From Mesostigma viride (Eukaryota > Streptophyta > Mesostigmatophyceae > Mesostigmatales > Mesostigmataceae), in assembly GCA_009746045.1 (NCBI GenBank), contig RPFO01000234.1, positions 1 to 64,000 on the forward strand: a stretch of DNA of 64,000 nt, written 5' to 3'. Shown one piece after another: positions 49,651 to 61,603 of this stretch. Made by a program: the position numbers and the translations under genes. Below the pieces are notes generated by a model. The model was not told the DNA's origin. It did not search any database and saw only the letters and a list, made by a program, of their open reading frames with translations. Numbering within the stretch: the first letter of the stretch is position 1; each line of letters opens with the position of its first letter.

Positions 49651-51052
49651 GCACCAGCTGACCGATGGGCAAAACAAGAACCAACAAGCCTAGGTTTCGC
49701 TGATAAGAAGCAACAACCAAAGGCTTTATAACAGGCGTCAAGGATAACGACTCGACTAGCCTGCCAGAAAAAGACAAGAGCCAGCAAATTCTGGCTAGTT
49801 CTATTTTCCTAAAATCTGTCTCAAGACACTTCCTTTACAAACTGTCAGCCAGGCCGTTCCCTGTACTGCTGATGGTTGATAAACACTAAAGCCAACGTCT
49901 TGGCTTCGAACAGAAGGAAGCAGACTACCGGGTAGTCTCTTCGAGTAACGAAAGGAGGGCTCTCAGCCGAGGACAAGGAACTGTCCCTCGTGCCTGATGA
50001 CCACCTTATTGCCTCCCCTGCTACAGAATGATGCTTTCACAACACACACTTTGCACAGTCTGATGATGAAGCCGCACATGCGGAATTTATTGAGAAAGTT
50101 AATACAATTACAACACGTTGATAGTCTCAATATCGATGCACTCCATGCTCACGAGCCCGCAGTTAGGCAGCGCTCCATGACATGCTACCGGCCTTGCTCC
50201 CAAGGAAAGGGAGAAACACGAAGGCCACTAACGAGAGACTCGAAGAGACTACACGCTACGTGAGAGTCCTCTTCGACTATGAACCAAACCATTCGTCATG
50301 CCACACGCATGACACACGCCACACTTGTCAGTCCAGCCAGGAATGCCAAAACTATCTTGCTGCCTGAACCATGCAAACAGAAACCGCATTCCAGTTGCCG
50401 TCCTGGCTTACTACCACACATGCCAACAAAAACAGGAAGGCATCCCGACAAATCTAAATTGCTACCCTGTTGCCGATCTCATCTCCTAGAGGCTCCGGCA
50501 TTTCTGTCCCTGGGAATGTCCGGCATTGAGTCACGACCACCAAGGTCGAAGCATAATATCCTTCAAACAATCTGCACGCTCACACCTTGCGTGTGAGTGG
50601 CCCAGCAAACATTGCTTCTAATCTTTCCTTTCTAGAAGAAATCCCTTTGTAGGGCTGCCAGCGATTTCGCATTCATTCCAGCGATCTGGCTCCGCACCGC
50701 AAATTGTCCTTTTCCATTTTCTGTCCAGTCCTCATAACGTTGACCCGCTATTCTACACCACAAAGACACCTGGCCTGTCAATAGCCTCGGCGCTGTTGAA
50801 GTCCAGCAGTCCAGCTCCAGCTCCAGCTCCAGCTCCAGCTCCAGCTGTCCACTAACTCGCGTATGATCCTCTCGACGCTGCGCACTTGTGCTGCCGTCCG
50901 CTCAAGTACGTCAGTGCTGCGCGCCCAGCCGTGCCTGGCCCGGCGCGCGCGCACGTGCACTTTCGTCCGCTCTTATGCTGCAAGTGCTAGTGTCCCCCCC
51001 CCGGTCACTAGCCTTTGTCGAAAATGCGCAGAAAACAAATTCCTTGCGCACG
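49651..51052. other. Family-B leader/LTR region and unclassified sequence
   Basis: The part next to 49650 should be the leader and 5' LTR of family-B copy 2. Further right nothing is recognised apart from a (CCAGCT)6 microsatellite at 50811-50846. Confidence 0.4.
50811..50846. repeat. (CCAGCT)6 microsatellite
   Basis: Six perfect hexamer copies. Confidence 0.95.
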
Positions 51053-51523
51053 TCACCGGTCTTGTGCACAGTGGGCGCCCGGATGACATAGCTCGTGTCC
51101 GTGACAGGCGGACAGACGCACAGATGATGGTGGGTGAGCACGCAATCCCGGGCGCAGGCTAGCACGAGGGGCTACTGATGCGACAGGATATTGGCCGACA
51201 ATTCGCCCAACATGTAACTGGGTTTGTGGGCTAGCACTGCCACCACCACGCCCGCGACCAACGGGAGAGGTGCGAGGGATAGCTACCTGGGGCTGATCAG
51301 GGGTAAGGTGTAGAGTGGGCTCGGGAGCCGCAGGGGATTGGTTTGCTGTCCTGTCATTAATAGGAGCGGTCTCGGGTGGGACTACACTAGCAGCCGGTGC
51401 AGGGACAGGCTGAGGGGGCCGTGCCTGGGGTTGGCCGGCCTGATGGGACCGGGTACGCTGACTCACAGCGTCTGCATTGTCTACTCCTGCCTGCCTAGGC
51501 TGATGTTGACTATGATCGGCCAT
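51053..51523 (-). CDS. Pro/Gln-rich ORF, possible Gag N-terminus
   Basis: ATG 51523 (MADHSQHQPRQAGVDNADAV) opens a Gln/Pro/Arg-rich sequence (QAGQPQARPPQPVPAPAASV, then VGRGRGGGSA). It resembles the disordered Gag leaders of the gypsy-like elements here. It is the third of three minus-strand ORFs (52816, 52123, 51523), the first being a viroplasmin ORF as in family C. No Gag body or pol follows, so it would be a truncated element. Low certainty. Confidence 0.35.
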   Translation of the reverse strand: MADHSQHQPRQAGVDNADAVSQRTRSHQAGQPQARPPQPVPAPAASVVPPETAPINDRTANQSPAAPEPTLHLTPDQPQVAIPRTSPVGRGRGGGSASPQTQLHVGRIVGQYPVASVAPRASLRPGLRAHPPSSVRLSACHGHELCHPGAHCAQDR

Positions 51524-51625
51524 TTGTTTATGCACGCAAGAATTTAATTACTAATAGTTATTGAATTAAACACAAGGGGTCTCACTGTTGCCGCTGTATA
51601 GAAGGAAGAACGGTCAAGACGTTAT

Positions 51626-52123
51626 CTAGCCCTCGATATTTACAAGGTCCGTCATTGGACCGTCTGAGGTACGGTGCACGTACTCCTCGCCGCCGAAAAC
51701 AGTGAAGTCACTAGTTGGGGCAGGCTCCAGGCGTGCGGCGCGCGCGATAGCTTTAATGACCCAGATACTACGGAGGAGGTACCCGCCGCCAATTGTGGGG
51801 ATGGCCGTACGCCGAGGCCGCAGGCCGGCCGGGCGTGACTTTGGGAGTACGAGTGACGCGAGGACGTTAGGGGCCGCGGGTTCCACAAATGGAGGAAGAC
51901 TTGCGTCGTCCTCGTGGGAGAACAGTGCGCGGTATACCAGATGGGCGTGGGCGGTCTGATGATACGACTCGCCGTAGCCGTGCACTCGTTTGCGGATGAG
52001 CTTGACAGCCGCGCGGTACCGGGCCGTTAACTCGCGAGCTTTCTCGCCAGGGTAGGCGTTTTCCAGTGTTAGAATGTCGATTTCCTTTGGGGATAATCCC
52101 TTACGAGGAAAGGGGACCCCCAT
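51626..52123 (-). CDS. Hypothetical protein between viroplasmin ORF and Gag-like ORF
   Basis: 165 residues from ATG 52123 (MGVPFPRKGLSPKEIDILTL). Ordinary globular composition (LTARYRAAVKLIRKRVHGYG ... HLVYRALFSHEDDASLPPF). No family recognised. It is absent from the family-C element at 26.6-32.0 kb, where the viroplasmin ORF is followed directly by gag. Confidence 0.45.
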   Translation of the reverse strand: MGVPFPRKGLSPKEIDILTLENAYPGEKARELTARYRAAVKLIRKRVHGYGESYHQTAHAHLVYRALFSHEDDASLPPFVEPAAPNVLASLVLPKSRPAGLRPRRTAIPTIGGGYLLRSIWVIKAIARAARLEPAPTSDFTVFGGEEYVHRTSDGPMTDLVNIEG

Positions 52124-52387
52124 GCTGGGGTACCATTTTGGGGGTACAATAGCGACACGAAATAAAAATCAAGCCCACTGGGGTCAGTGACTTGATGATT
52201 TTAGGCCTCTAAGAAAGAAGTAGGCTAAAACAAATTAGAAACAATAAAACATGATTTAATTAAGCAACACTACTCGGGTCTACCGCCTGCATCCTTATCA
52301 TGGCCTGTTTATTTTCCCTCTATCAGTACTGCTAACCACCCAATAAGAGGCGGGGGTGACTACTGGCACGCGTCACCCTTGTACTCC

Positions 52388-52816
52388 CTAACTAGATGTC
52401 GTAAACGGCTGGGACGATTGTCCTACTTGTCTAGTGACTTGTGACAAGGCAGGAGAGGGACACGGTTCAGGAGACGGAATGACAGGGGTACATCGAGCAC
52501 GGCGAGTAGGGTTGGTGACCGGGTGCCCACGTCTATGGAGTCCTTCTGGGGCACGCAAGTTATCTATAAGGTATTCATATGCTGCATCCAATGAGTGGAA
52601 ACCTGGGTATTCACACTGTGGGATCCCTGAGGTTACGTTACTGGCTGTAACCCAACTAAGTACTATGCCTGCAAACGTAGGGGTGATTACAGCATAGAAG
52701 GGGTAGTTACTACCTGTACCGCTGGGACGCCAAATGGAACTAAGATCACGGGGTACTCGTTTCTTACTATGGGATGCAGAGGATTGGGAAGAGCTAGCAG
52801 ATTGGGGCACACGCAT
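52388..52816 (-). CDS. Second viroplasmin-domain protein
   Basis: 142 residues from ATG 52816. After a Ser-rich start, residues 38-90 read YPFYAVITPTFAGIVLSWVT, then IPQCEYPGFHSLDAAYEYLI, matching the viroplasmin/RNase H1 N-terminal pattern (FYAV...AGI..SW......G.P...Y.GF.SLD.A.EYL). The C-terminal third is Pro/Ser/Arg-rich. With the ORFs at 51626 and 51053 it forms a minus-strand cluster like the 5' part of family C. Confidence 0.55.
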   Translation of the reverse strand: MRVPQSASSSQSSASHSKKRVPRDLSSIWRPSGTGSNYPFYAVITPTFAGIVLSWVTASNVTSGIPQCEYPGFHSLDAAYEYLIDNLRAPEGLHRRGHPVTNPTRRARCTPVIPSPEPCPSPALSQVTRQVGQSSQPFTTSS

Positions 52817-53478
52817 TATGATACCATATTACTAATGACAGCCTACTCATAAGCACATACCTTGGTAACTGAAAGGGCCAGAGGGGGACCGTGTGCAGGG
52901 TGGGTAGGTTTTCTCAGGGGGTGGTAGCAAGGGCCTGTTTCAAACAAGCAGCGCAAGCATGCACACCACTCGGTTAACGGGGTGATACTAACCCGTAACC
53001 CACAGCACAATTACCACCTGTTTTTAGTGAAATTTCGGCAGCATTTCCCCTGTACAGTGGGGGGATGCTGGCCTCCTTGAGGCCGTGGCTGGGTCGTCGC
53101 CGTCTTGGGCCCTTCACCACTTGGGCCCTTCACTGGTCAATGGACGAAAAACAGAAAACAATGCTGGCGACCCTTGGCGTCCTGGCTCGTAGGGCTCCGT
53201 CTCGTGTGAAAATGGAGACAAAATCACACAAACAGGGCCTAACTGCGCATGCCAGGGCAAAACATCATTCCTACAATATTCCTTAGCACTAGACTCGCAG
53301 TAGGGACACTAGCAATGCGTGAATTCAACCCAGTTCACAGAATGTGGTTCTAATTGGACGACTCAAGTCTCTCCGCTTTACTGGGTCAAAAACAAGCAAT
53401 ATTCCACCAAATTGAGCGATTCCAACTACGGCCAAGCAAGGGAAGGGTCTCCCCTACTTGCTAATTCGTTTTCGAAAG
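52817..53478. other. No gene seen
   Basis: Contains a short GGGCCCTTCAC duplication near 53108-53131; otherwise nothing recognised. It may include the 5' leader of the viroplasmin cluster. Confidence 0.35.
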
Positions 53479-53900
53479 GAATCGGGGTTCTTTGAACGGA
53501 GTTTCTTCTATACGTGAATGCGGGAACAAGAGGCCGCTGGATGAGCGGCTTATAGGTCGCAGTGTTTACTCGTAGCTGTTTGGCTAGAGCTTTTGTGATT
53601 AGTAGATGCAATATAGTGCATGGTTGAAAAATGAATTAAATAAAATGTGCGTTCCGCGCTTGGGTTGATTATACCCGGGCGGAACGGGGCGTGAGGTGCA
53701 GTGCCCCTGAAAAGAACAACCTACGCATTATTTAATACTAGCCGTGCAGATTCGGGATATTCTACCCCCGGTCTGTACGGTTAGCGTCTTACTAGCATCC
53801 ACTAAACATAAGGGTTTAATGACGTCAGTTAGCTAGGGATAAGGGAGGTTTTGCGACTAAAAGCCGCTCTGGCTGGTTTTGTCGGCCTCTTTCTTTGCTC
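53479..53900. repeat. 422-bp direct repeat, copy 1
   Basis: Appears identical to 54862-55283 (same length, no indel; offset 1383). Starts GAATCGGGGTTC and ends TTTCTTTGCTC. Contains AATAAA and TGACGTCA. No coding potential. Confidence 0.9.
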
Positions 53901-54736
53901 GTTGTCGTTGCGGCGGCAGCCGCAGCTATGGGTGCTGCGGAGCAAAATCCCAAAAGCACTGGTTGCACTGGCCACTTGGCCAGTGGTGAGACTTCCAGTT
54001 GTTAACCGGCCAGGCGTAGTTCCTCGCCCGGTTAACTAAAAGAAAAGAAAAAGATTACCTCCGGTCCGCACCTTTTCCCCAGCTTGGGGTCTTTGGTGGG
54101 CCGGATGCCGTGACAGGTGCTCAACTGTCGCTTGGTCGGCCCAGTGCGCGAGCTGGTGCTCCGTACCTGGGGATGCTTGCACCCCGGGTTGGAGCCGGAT
54201 GGCTGGCACTGGCGACCCGTGTCTCGGTCCGCGGCCTGCGGCTTTTTCTTCGGAAATTGCTGCTGGCCAGCAAACTTTGCAATTGCCTTCCGCCGAGGGG
54301 GGGTGGTTGGGGCTGGGGACGGCGATGGGAAAAGCGTCTAAGCTAGAAATTTTTTCCCCACGCATAGAAACCTCGGGGGGGAATGCGGTCTTGGCTGAAC
54401 GGACTCTCGTTCAGCCAGGTGCCTGGGGCTGTGGCCTCGGGCATCCGGGCTGGCGGGGCCTGGGCTAGGTCCACGTTTTTTCTCGAAGCACCCCGGGTCT
54501 ATGGGGAGACGGCCATAGCGGTACCGACTCGGGGCCCCGAGAGGGGTCATGATAGGCTGGCCGTGCGCAATCGCAGTGCAAATGCGCTGGGTCTTTTTGG
54601 GCCTGGCCATGCATCCACAGCCGCCGGGCACACGCCTCCCGATGTGGGGGGGCTCCCGTTTTGCGGCAGGGCGGTCACTTGTGACAACGAGCAAGGTGGA
54701 GTGCGGCTTCAAGGGAAAGCCAGGGCGGGGGTGATT
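53901..54736. other. Spacer between direct repeats, no gene seen
   Basis: GC-rich. Short ORFs on both strands lack motifs. If the 422-bp repeats are LTRs this would be the interior of a very small non-coding element. Confidence 0.35.
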
Positions 54737-54794
54737 GGGCAACGTACTTCATGAAGGGCCTTGAACGGCGTGCCTCCGGGCATGTCAATTAGTG
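54737..54794. repeat. 58-bp direct repeat, copy 1
   Basis: GGGCAACGTACTTCATGAAG... to ...CAATTAGTG, repeated exactly at 55317-55374. Confidence 0.9.
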
Positions 54795-54861
54795 TCACAT
54801 GTATGCTTCCACTTATTGTTTTAATGAAGATGCTGGTTTTTGTGGGAGCTACGTGGGACAT

Positions 54862-55283
54862 GAATCGGGGTTCTTTGAACGGAGTTTCTTCTATACGTGA
54901 ATGCGGGAACAAGAGGCCGCTGGATGAGCGGCTTATAGGTCGCAGTGTTTACTCGTAGCTGTTTGGCTAGAGCTTTTGTGATTAGTAGATGCAATATAGT
55001 GCATGGTTGAAAAATGAATTAAATAAAATGTGCGTTCCGCGCTTGGGTTGATTATACCCGGGCGGAACGGGGCGTGAGGTGCAGTGCCCCTGAAAAGAAC
55101 AACCTACGCATTATTTAATACTAGCCGTGCAGATTCGGGATATTCTACCCCCGGTCTGTACGGTTAGCGTCTTACTAGCATCCACTAAACATAAGGGTTT
55201 AATGACGTCAGTTAGCTAGGGATAAGGGAGGTTTTGCGACTAAAAGCCGCTCTGGCTGGTTTTGTCGGCCTCTTTCTTTGCTC
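54862..55283. repeat. 422-bp direct repeat, copy 2
   Basis: Second copy of 53479-53900. Flanks differ on both sides. Lies between the two 58-bp repeats. Confidence 0.9.
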
Positions 55284-55316
55284 CCCACCCACCCACCCTT
55301 GTCTTGGTTGCCTCTA

Positions 55317-55374
55317 GGGCAACGTACTTCATGAAGGGCCTTGAACGGCGTGCCTCCGGGCATGTCAATTAGTG
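55317..55374. repeat. 58-bp direct repeat, copy 2
   Basis: Second copy of 54737-54794; preceded by a (CCCA)n-like run at 55283-55298. Confidence 0.9.
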
Positions 55375-55514
55375 CGATTAAAACCTAAAGAAATCGTCTA
55401 ATTTCGGGCAGGGCCTGCCCTTCCATTAGCCGTAATGCTACCGAGGTGATACGACCAAATTTCCACTAGAATTCGCCAAGTCCGGTCCAGATGCTGCGCC
55501 TTTACAGGGCAAAA

Positions 55515-55640
55515 GAGTCTAAAAAGATTCGTTAAAAGACTTGCAAAAAGGTTCGTCAAAAGACTGCAAAAAGGTTCGTCAAAAGACTGCAAAAAGGTTC
55601 GTTAAAAGACTGCAAAAAGGTTCGTAACAAGATTCCAAAA
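55515..55640. repeat. 23-bp tandem repeat (about 5 copies)
   Basis: Units of GCAAAAAGGTTCGTCAAAAG plus ACT, with minor changes (GTTAAAAG, one 24-bp unit, a decayed last unit). No spacers, so it is not CRISPR-like. Confidence 0.85.
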
Positions 55641-57142
55641 ACGGGGCGATCTGATTTCGATTTACTATGTTAGCACTAAGAAGCTTGCAAGGCTTCGATC
55701 TGCCAAATTTTACTGAGTATCCGGTGTCCTCTCTAGGAATCCTCTCTAGGAAGCAGCACTTGGGATCTAACTCAGTGGGCTAGGCGTACCTTGTAGCTTG
55801 CCCGATTCGTTGACTTCCGCAGTTCGGCTGACGACCGAATATTGAATAATTAAATTAATGACTTCAATGCGGCGCGTTTGGCCGTTGCAGCCCTGTGCAG
55901 TCCAGCACGGGCGCTCCTCCGAGTCCAATGTTACGTCCGGACCTGTGATCAGACCCGGGCCGGGTCCTGATCAAGGTATCAGGAAAGAATCTTTAACCCG
56001 TTGGACAATGGGTTGGAACTTGGCAATGGAGCGTGCCAACGTCTTTATTTCATTAATAATAAACGGATCCGGGGCCAACTATAATCGGGACAAGAGGGGG
56101 GAGAACTAAATGGATGACGCAGGCTCAGGAAGCTACCGCGTGGGAAGGTTGGGCCACCTTCCCCATCCATATACTTTGACAACCGCGTGGCGTGCGTCGC
56201 CGCCACGCGCTACAACTTGTCTCTTGACCACACGAACAGACACCGGGCCAACCGGCCCTGAACAAACATAGATCACACACTTAGGGTCGTTTGGCACACA
56301 CACAAACTATCTGACGACTCTTGGTCGGCTCAGAAGTGTACAAAATAGTGTGCCACGACTATACTTCTAACACACCAAACGGACAGTGACCGGGCCGGTC
56401 CCCTCCGATCGGCACAAGCTAACTCTAAAAATACTTGTCCGTTTTGTCCGCTTCCAGCGGCGGACTGTCACACGTTGATCACTTTATCATGCTACAGTAT
56501 TGTTGCCTTGGGATGCAACACTTGGCCGCTGTTTATTGCTTTAATTTATACAATTACAGCGTCAACCTTCTAGAGATGCCTAGAAACCTTATCCTGCACT
56601 GTCGTTACAAGTATGGCAATGCAGTATGCGTTGTGCACATGGAACCTTCTAGACACCAGACGCTAAACTTAAGTCTGCCATGGTTATATCTTAACAACCC
56701 GTGGCAAGACTGCAACCATTGTGGCAACCATAGTGCCCAGCGACATGAGTCGCACCGGATTCATTGTCCACATCTAGGTAATCAACATCACGTGCGGCAA
56801 ACACATATATTGCATAACAGAAAACCGGGATTGAATAATGAATACATTTATTTCAATGTGTCGTTCCGACAGTTTTTCCGAGCCCTGCCCAGCATCATTT
56901 GTAATGCTTTACAACTCCAGCACTTTTCTTTTTCATGTGGCAAAGATGGCCAGCGTACTCTTATCAGTCATTAACGGCCGCGCGGGCCATGCCATCATGA
57001 ATAGCAACTACAACACCGACATAGTCTCAGAGGGTAATGCCCACTGAACATTATTATACAATATAGGTAATCACTCCCGGGGAAAACCTACCAAGGCTGA
57101 TAACCCGTGGCGCGGGGCCATTCATGGTTCAACGCAACTCAA
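55641..57142. other. No gene seen
   Basis: ORFs at 55858 and 56435 lack any motif and look random. The sequence next to 57143 is the 3' flank of the family-A RT remnant. Confidence 0.35.
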
Positions 57143-58450
57143 CTAGTGCGAAGACTGACCCAGTGATATTCTATTCATCGTGTGTCGCAGAAGCGGGTAC
57201 TGTGCCTTAGCTGAGCTATACAGTTTAGTAAGGGCATCGGAGTAGTTCCTTTCGCCCGGCACATGCTGGGTACTGACACAAATTCAGAGAACTCCTTGAC
57301 CCTGAGGAAGTCCAAGTCCCGTGTGCGGGCATACAGTAAGGGTTCTCAATGAAATCAACAACCGCCTGGCTGTCCGTGCGTATCATGCGACGGAGATGCG
57401 GAGTGGTGCCGCCCACCGCGAGAATCCAGCAAATGAGCGCGTGGAAGTAGGACAGCTCGCTCGCAGCCTCGCAGTATGCGCGCGCCTCAGCGGTGTCGGA
57501 TCCCACATACACGCGGCGGTGCAAACGGGAATACCATGCAAAGATGGAAGACATCGTGGGTTGGTCAGCGTTGCAAATGGTAGTGACAGCAGCGCACCTA
57601 CCACGCATCTTGGTGAGCACGCGGGCATCTAGGGAACTGTCGCAATAAGACACAAGCTCCACGGGCTTATCCCAGTCTACACCTTGTAACATCAACCCGG
57701 GTGAGGCCAGGAGGTACTGCACAATCACCGCACGGTCAATAAGGCACAGTACATTGTCAGGCAGTCGGCTAAGGACAGCCAAATCAGGGCTAGTGGTGCA
57801 GGCCAGCCAATTTAGCTTGCCACGCAATGTCCCACACTCAGACGCAAGATCAAGCGGCCCACTGCTGCTCATCACCTCCTTAACCAAATCCTGCACATAG
57901 CTGCCCTTGAGCTGAAGCAACATCGCCCACTTGCCGTGCTCATCGTGATCCATGACAGTGTCCATGCCCATGAACTGAACCACCTTGCCCGGCTCACGGA
58001 AAATAAGCTTGCCCACAGGGTACCTGGCATGCACAATGCTATATGGAACCAGGCAATCCATTCACGCGGGCCAAAGCAATCACAGTCATCCGCATGCACG
58101 AACACAAACACCAGCTCGCCCTTCCAGACGCCCACAAACAAGGAGGGGTCCAAGTCACTGTACACCATGCGAGCTGTGTCAAGGAGAAGGCGCTCTAGGC
58201 TCAGGCGCCAAGCCCGTGGACCAGCCACGGTCCCATCAACCGCCTTTATCAACCGCATAAACTTCTTTCCTACAAGAGGCTCCCAGATTTTGGGTGTCCT
58301 AACATAGAGGGGTGTGGTGCCATCCCATAGCCGAGCACTTTCATTGGCATCCCCGTGGAGGTAGGCCTTTGAAAAATCTAGCACAGCGGACCCATGTGGC
58401 ATACCCCTAGAGTCAAGCGCCCTAGATGAAAGCACACTACCATGCGCCAC
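57143..58450 (-). pseudogene. pol: Family-A copia-type RT/RNase H remnant
   Basis: Minus strand with frame breaks near 58050 and 57310. RT: SAVLDFSKAYLHGDANESAR, FVHADDCDCFGP (DD preserved in an HADD box). RNase H: SYCDSSLDARV, SDTAEARAYCEA, RTDSQAVVDF; the end in a further frame reads RDLDFLRVKEF and then VPGERNYSDALTKLYSSAKA, ending at TAG 57143-57145. Every block aligns with the RT-RH ORF at 46655-48148. gag, IN-PR and LTRs are missing. Confidence 0.8.
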
Positions 58451-60974
58451 GTATCTTTGTTTCTGGCGCAGTCAAGGCCGAAGGGGGCAGGTCTGAAGAT
58501 CCAGAAAACTCTAGCTGTCGCGTTTGCGTGCCATATCATCCTGGACTGGTCATTACCGCTACTTGGAATGCATCCACTATCAGCAGTAATCATGTGTGTG
58601 ATATGCCACCTAAGCTAAATGAGAATGTAAGGTGCGGTCCTTTACGGCACCGCCGCCTTCATGACAGGCAATCCGGCCCAATCAGCCGATTCTTGAGACA
58701 ATGCTTTATCATCAAAGCAACCAAAAGACCTTTCAATTCCAATGAGATACATGACGAATTACAAAGACTGTCAAGTTGTAATGTTGTAGTTATAAGAGCA
58801 GCTGTGAGGCCCCTTGGGTGACGCCTCTGCAGGCCCCTTGTGGCGGCAGTGCGCGTGTGTTCCCGACCTAGTTCCTACTGGCACGCATGCCAACGACAAC
58901 CAGGGTTGCCCGAAGGCCCTGTCCCTTGTCTCGTTCTCAGTCTTACACACATTCTTAACAAAACCAACACATTGTCGTACCCGTCAGTCCATCCTCATGG
59001 CAACTGACTGCATGCAACCACTCACGGGGGCTGCTCCGGGCTGCTCGAACTATTTCACCCCATGAAGACAACAAACCAGTTGTGAGGGAGAGGAACGGAC
59101 GAACAACGACCACCATGGTTCGTTGCTCATCCTTCTATACTGCTCAAAGCTCAAGCCTGGCGGCTGGCGCCACTAGCGCCACTTTTGACATCAGCCAATC
59201 ATAACATTGTCTAATTTCAGACAAGCTAAACTTCAAGCTTTAACTGTCAAACGAACACAAACATACAAGGGCAAATCTATCGGCCATGCCAGGCACCGCC
59301 TGGGGCTTCCGTGCATTTGTGTCTCGTGTCCCACGTTGACATCCTGAAATTGCACAGCTGCTCAGCGGCCTCGCCAGCTTGCTGTGTACCAGCATTCGGC
59401 AAACTGCCCTTGTGACGAATGTCAGTGAAATTCAGGTCCGCCCAAAAGTTCCGTCAGCAAATTCAAAGGACTTGGCGCGTAAGTACAACTGAGATCCGCG
59501 GCGTCAGTACCGGGCCGCGGTATAGCAACCCGCACAAGGCTGCGGACGTCAGAATTACGCCAAAATCTGAATTGCGGTCGTGATAAATCACGGACGCGAC
59601 ATAGCACTACAGGTCTAGCAAATTCTACTTTCCTATCAGTGCCCGAGACAGGCTTCATCTGAAATGTCCACTTAACCCTTAGTCCGCTGACCCATTTTTG
59701 GCACTTTCATACCCCTGAAAATGAAAAAAATCATAACTCACAGGCCACAACTCCAAATACCCCCAACCAAGATGCTAGGAGTATCTACACTTTAAGGGCT
59801 TTCAGAATATGCAATAATATTACGGGTTTATCAAAGCATTTGGATGATAGTTTTACTCAAAGTTGGCCAAAAGACGATTTTTTTTCCCAAGGAAAAGTCT
59901 ACCCCCCCCTAACTTCCCAGGAAGGGTAGGGAATCTCAATACCAACATTGGACAACTAAGTTGGATAGTCCAATGGTGGTTTCCTTGGGTCAGACCACCC
60001 GGATAACCCAATACCCCTATATAACGTGCTCATACATGTGTGTGGGTTACGCGCGTGTAAACAGCTAATATCTATGACATGCAACACAGTAATGCATTAT
60101 AACAAGCCATCAAAGGCTGCCAAAAGTGCTGGAATACAAACACGTTGCCTACCTGCACTGACGGAGTGATAAACTCCAAAGAAATGCCATAAACTGGGCT
60201 TTTTCAGGGCTAATACCACTCTTTACAACAGGCATGGAAGCTTGCTGAAATATGCATGCATAAAATCGTCATTTATAATGCATGGGATACGTATTCCGCT
60301 GCAAACAACACGCAAATACGCTGTCGTACCTCGTTCATGCCCTACCCGGACTCCGCTGGCCGGGACCCTCATATCTCACACATACTGATGCTCTACAGGC
60401 AAAGGCCGCCATAGCCGCATACTGCATGATCCGCCATGACTACCAGGTTGATGGTCCGTGCAAAGATGGCCACTAAACTAGTCCGCATTCTCAGCAATCC
60501 CTGCAGCTAACGTCCCTTACCCAAACTGGATGCCCGGGCTGGCGCAGATTGACCGGCCATAGGGAGAAAATCGACCTATGATAAGCTATGAATCGTCTGG
60601 AACTGACGACCAGGAAAGTTCTATTTTCCTACCTGTATTTTCCCAACCCTATAAATCTGGCCGTGCCTGACCTACTAAAATCATGCATCGTCATTCTGAG
60701 CAACATTCTGAACCGTTTCAAGCCGCGAGACGCAAAAATTTCGTGACAGCGGCACGTTGGCAGCCATATCTCATTACGCGCGCGCGAGCGAAAATTTCCC
60801 GCCAAAGTCACGTGATACATTCTCAATGCACATTGTAATTACCAGGCTATGGCGAATATTACCCCCAAACCTATGCATCACCTTCGTCCCTAAGTGTTCC
60901 CGGACCCACCGGACAACTGTCCTAGTTAGCATATTGGGGCACCAATGTGCTAGATGGATGCAGGTTGAGGACTG
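58451..60974. other. No gene seen
   Basis: 2.5 kb without convincing ORFs, repeats or RNA genes. Old, decayed intergenic or element sequence. Confidence 0.35.
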
Positions 60975-61603
60975 ACCTTTCCAACGCCGTGTCAACCGCC
61001 TAGAACAGACAAGGGACTAGAGAGATATCAGGTCCCGAAGTACTGCCGACCGGCGGGTGAGGGCGGTGCACTCTCAGGGCATAGTGGACAGGACACGTGG
61101 CAGGCCGTGCCTGCACAGGCTTAGCCTGAACCCTCACGTGACTGGGACACAGTGTACTGAGGACGCAACGGTCCTGTGGCTAGTAGAAGCCAGTGGCCAG
61201 CCAGCAGGTCTGCAAGGATGTAAGTCCATGCAGGACTGTGGCAGGTCCTGTGCTGTCCTAGACACAGGATAGCCAGAGATTCCTGTATGCTGCCTGCAAC
61301 AAGGATGCAGGGCAGCGATACGAGGCTCTGGCAAGGTAGCGTTGCACAGCGTTGCTCATGACCGAGGAACAAGGATGGAACGAGGTTGCATATAGCTCGA
61401 GGCTCAACGAGGCAACGAGCGTCTTCACACACGAACCTTGGTCGTCACGACGAGTGGCGAGCCTATCGAGGGTCGTAGGCCTGGTGTGAGGATAAAGGTT
61501 GCTAGCCAGCAGCCTAGGGTCATTCCAGCCAGCAAGACCAGGAGCTCACAAGCTCTGCTGACGAGTTGCTGTGCAAATCGTACTATTGCTTCCAAGCGCT
61601 TTC
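60975..61603 (+). other. LTR-like region upstream of ORF 61604
   Basis: CTTTCCAACGCCGTGTCAAC at about 60977 resembles CTTTCCAACGGCACCTTGAAC in the LTR-like segment at 26029. A CATATAG box near 61388 and GGACAGGACAC-type words recall the AGTTAA-type LTRs. No matching partner copy. Tentative. Confidence 0.3.

Noticed and set aside
53479-55283. 422-bp repeats as LTRs of a complete retrotransposon
   Set aside because: Interior of 0.96 kb has no coding or primer/polypurine sites, and no target duplication was found; kept as repeats only.
55515-55640. CRISPR-like array
   Set aside because: Direct 23-bp units without unique spacers in a eukaryotic, transposon-rich context.
56435-56974. 179-codon plus-strand ORF
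   Set aside because: His/Cys/Asn-rich random-looking sequence without motif or supporting context.
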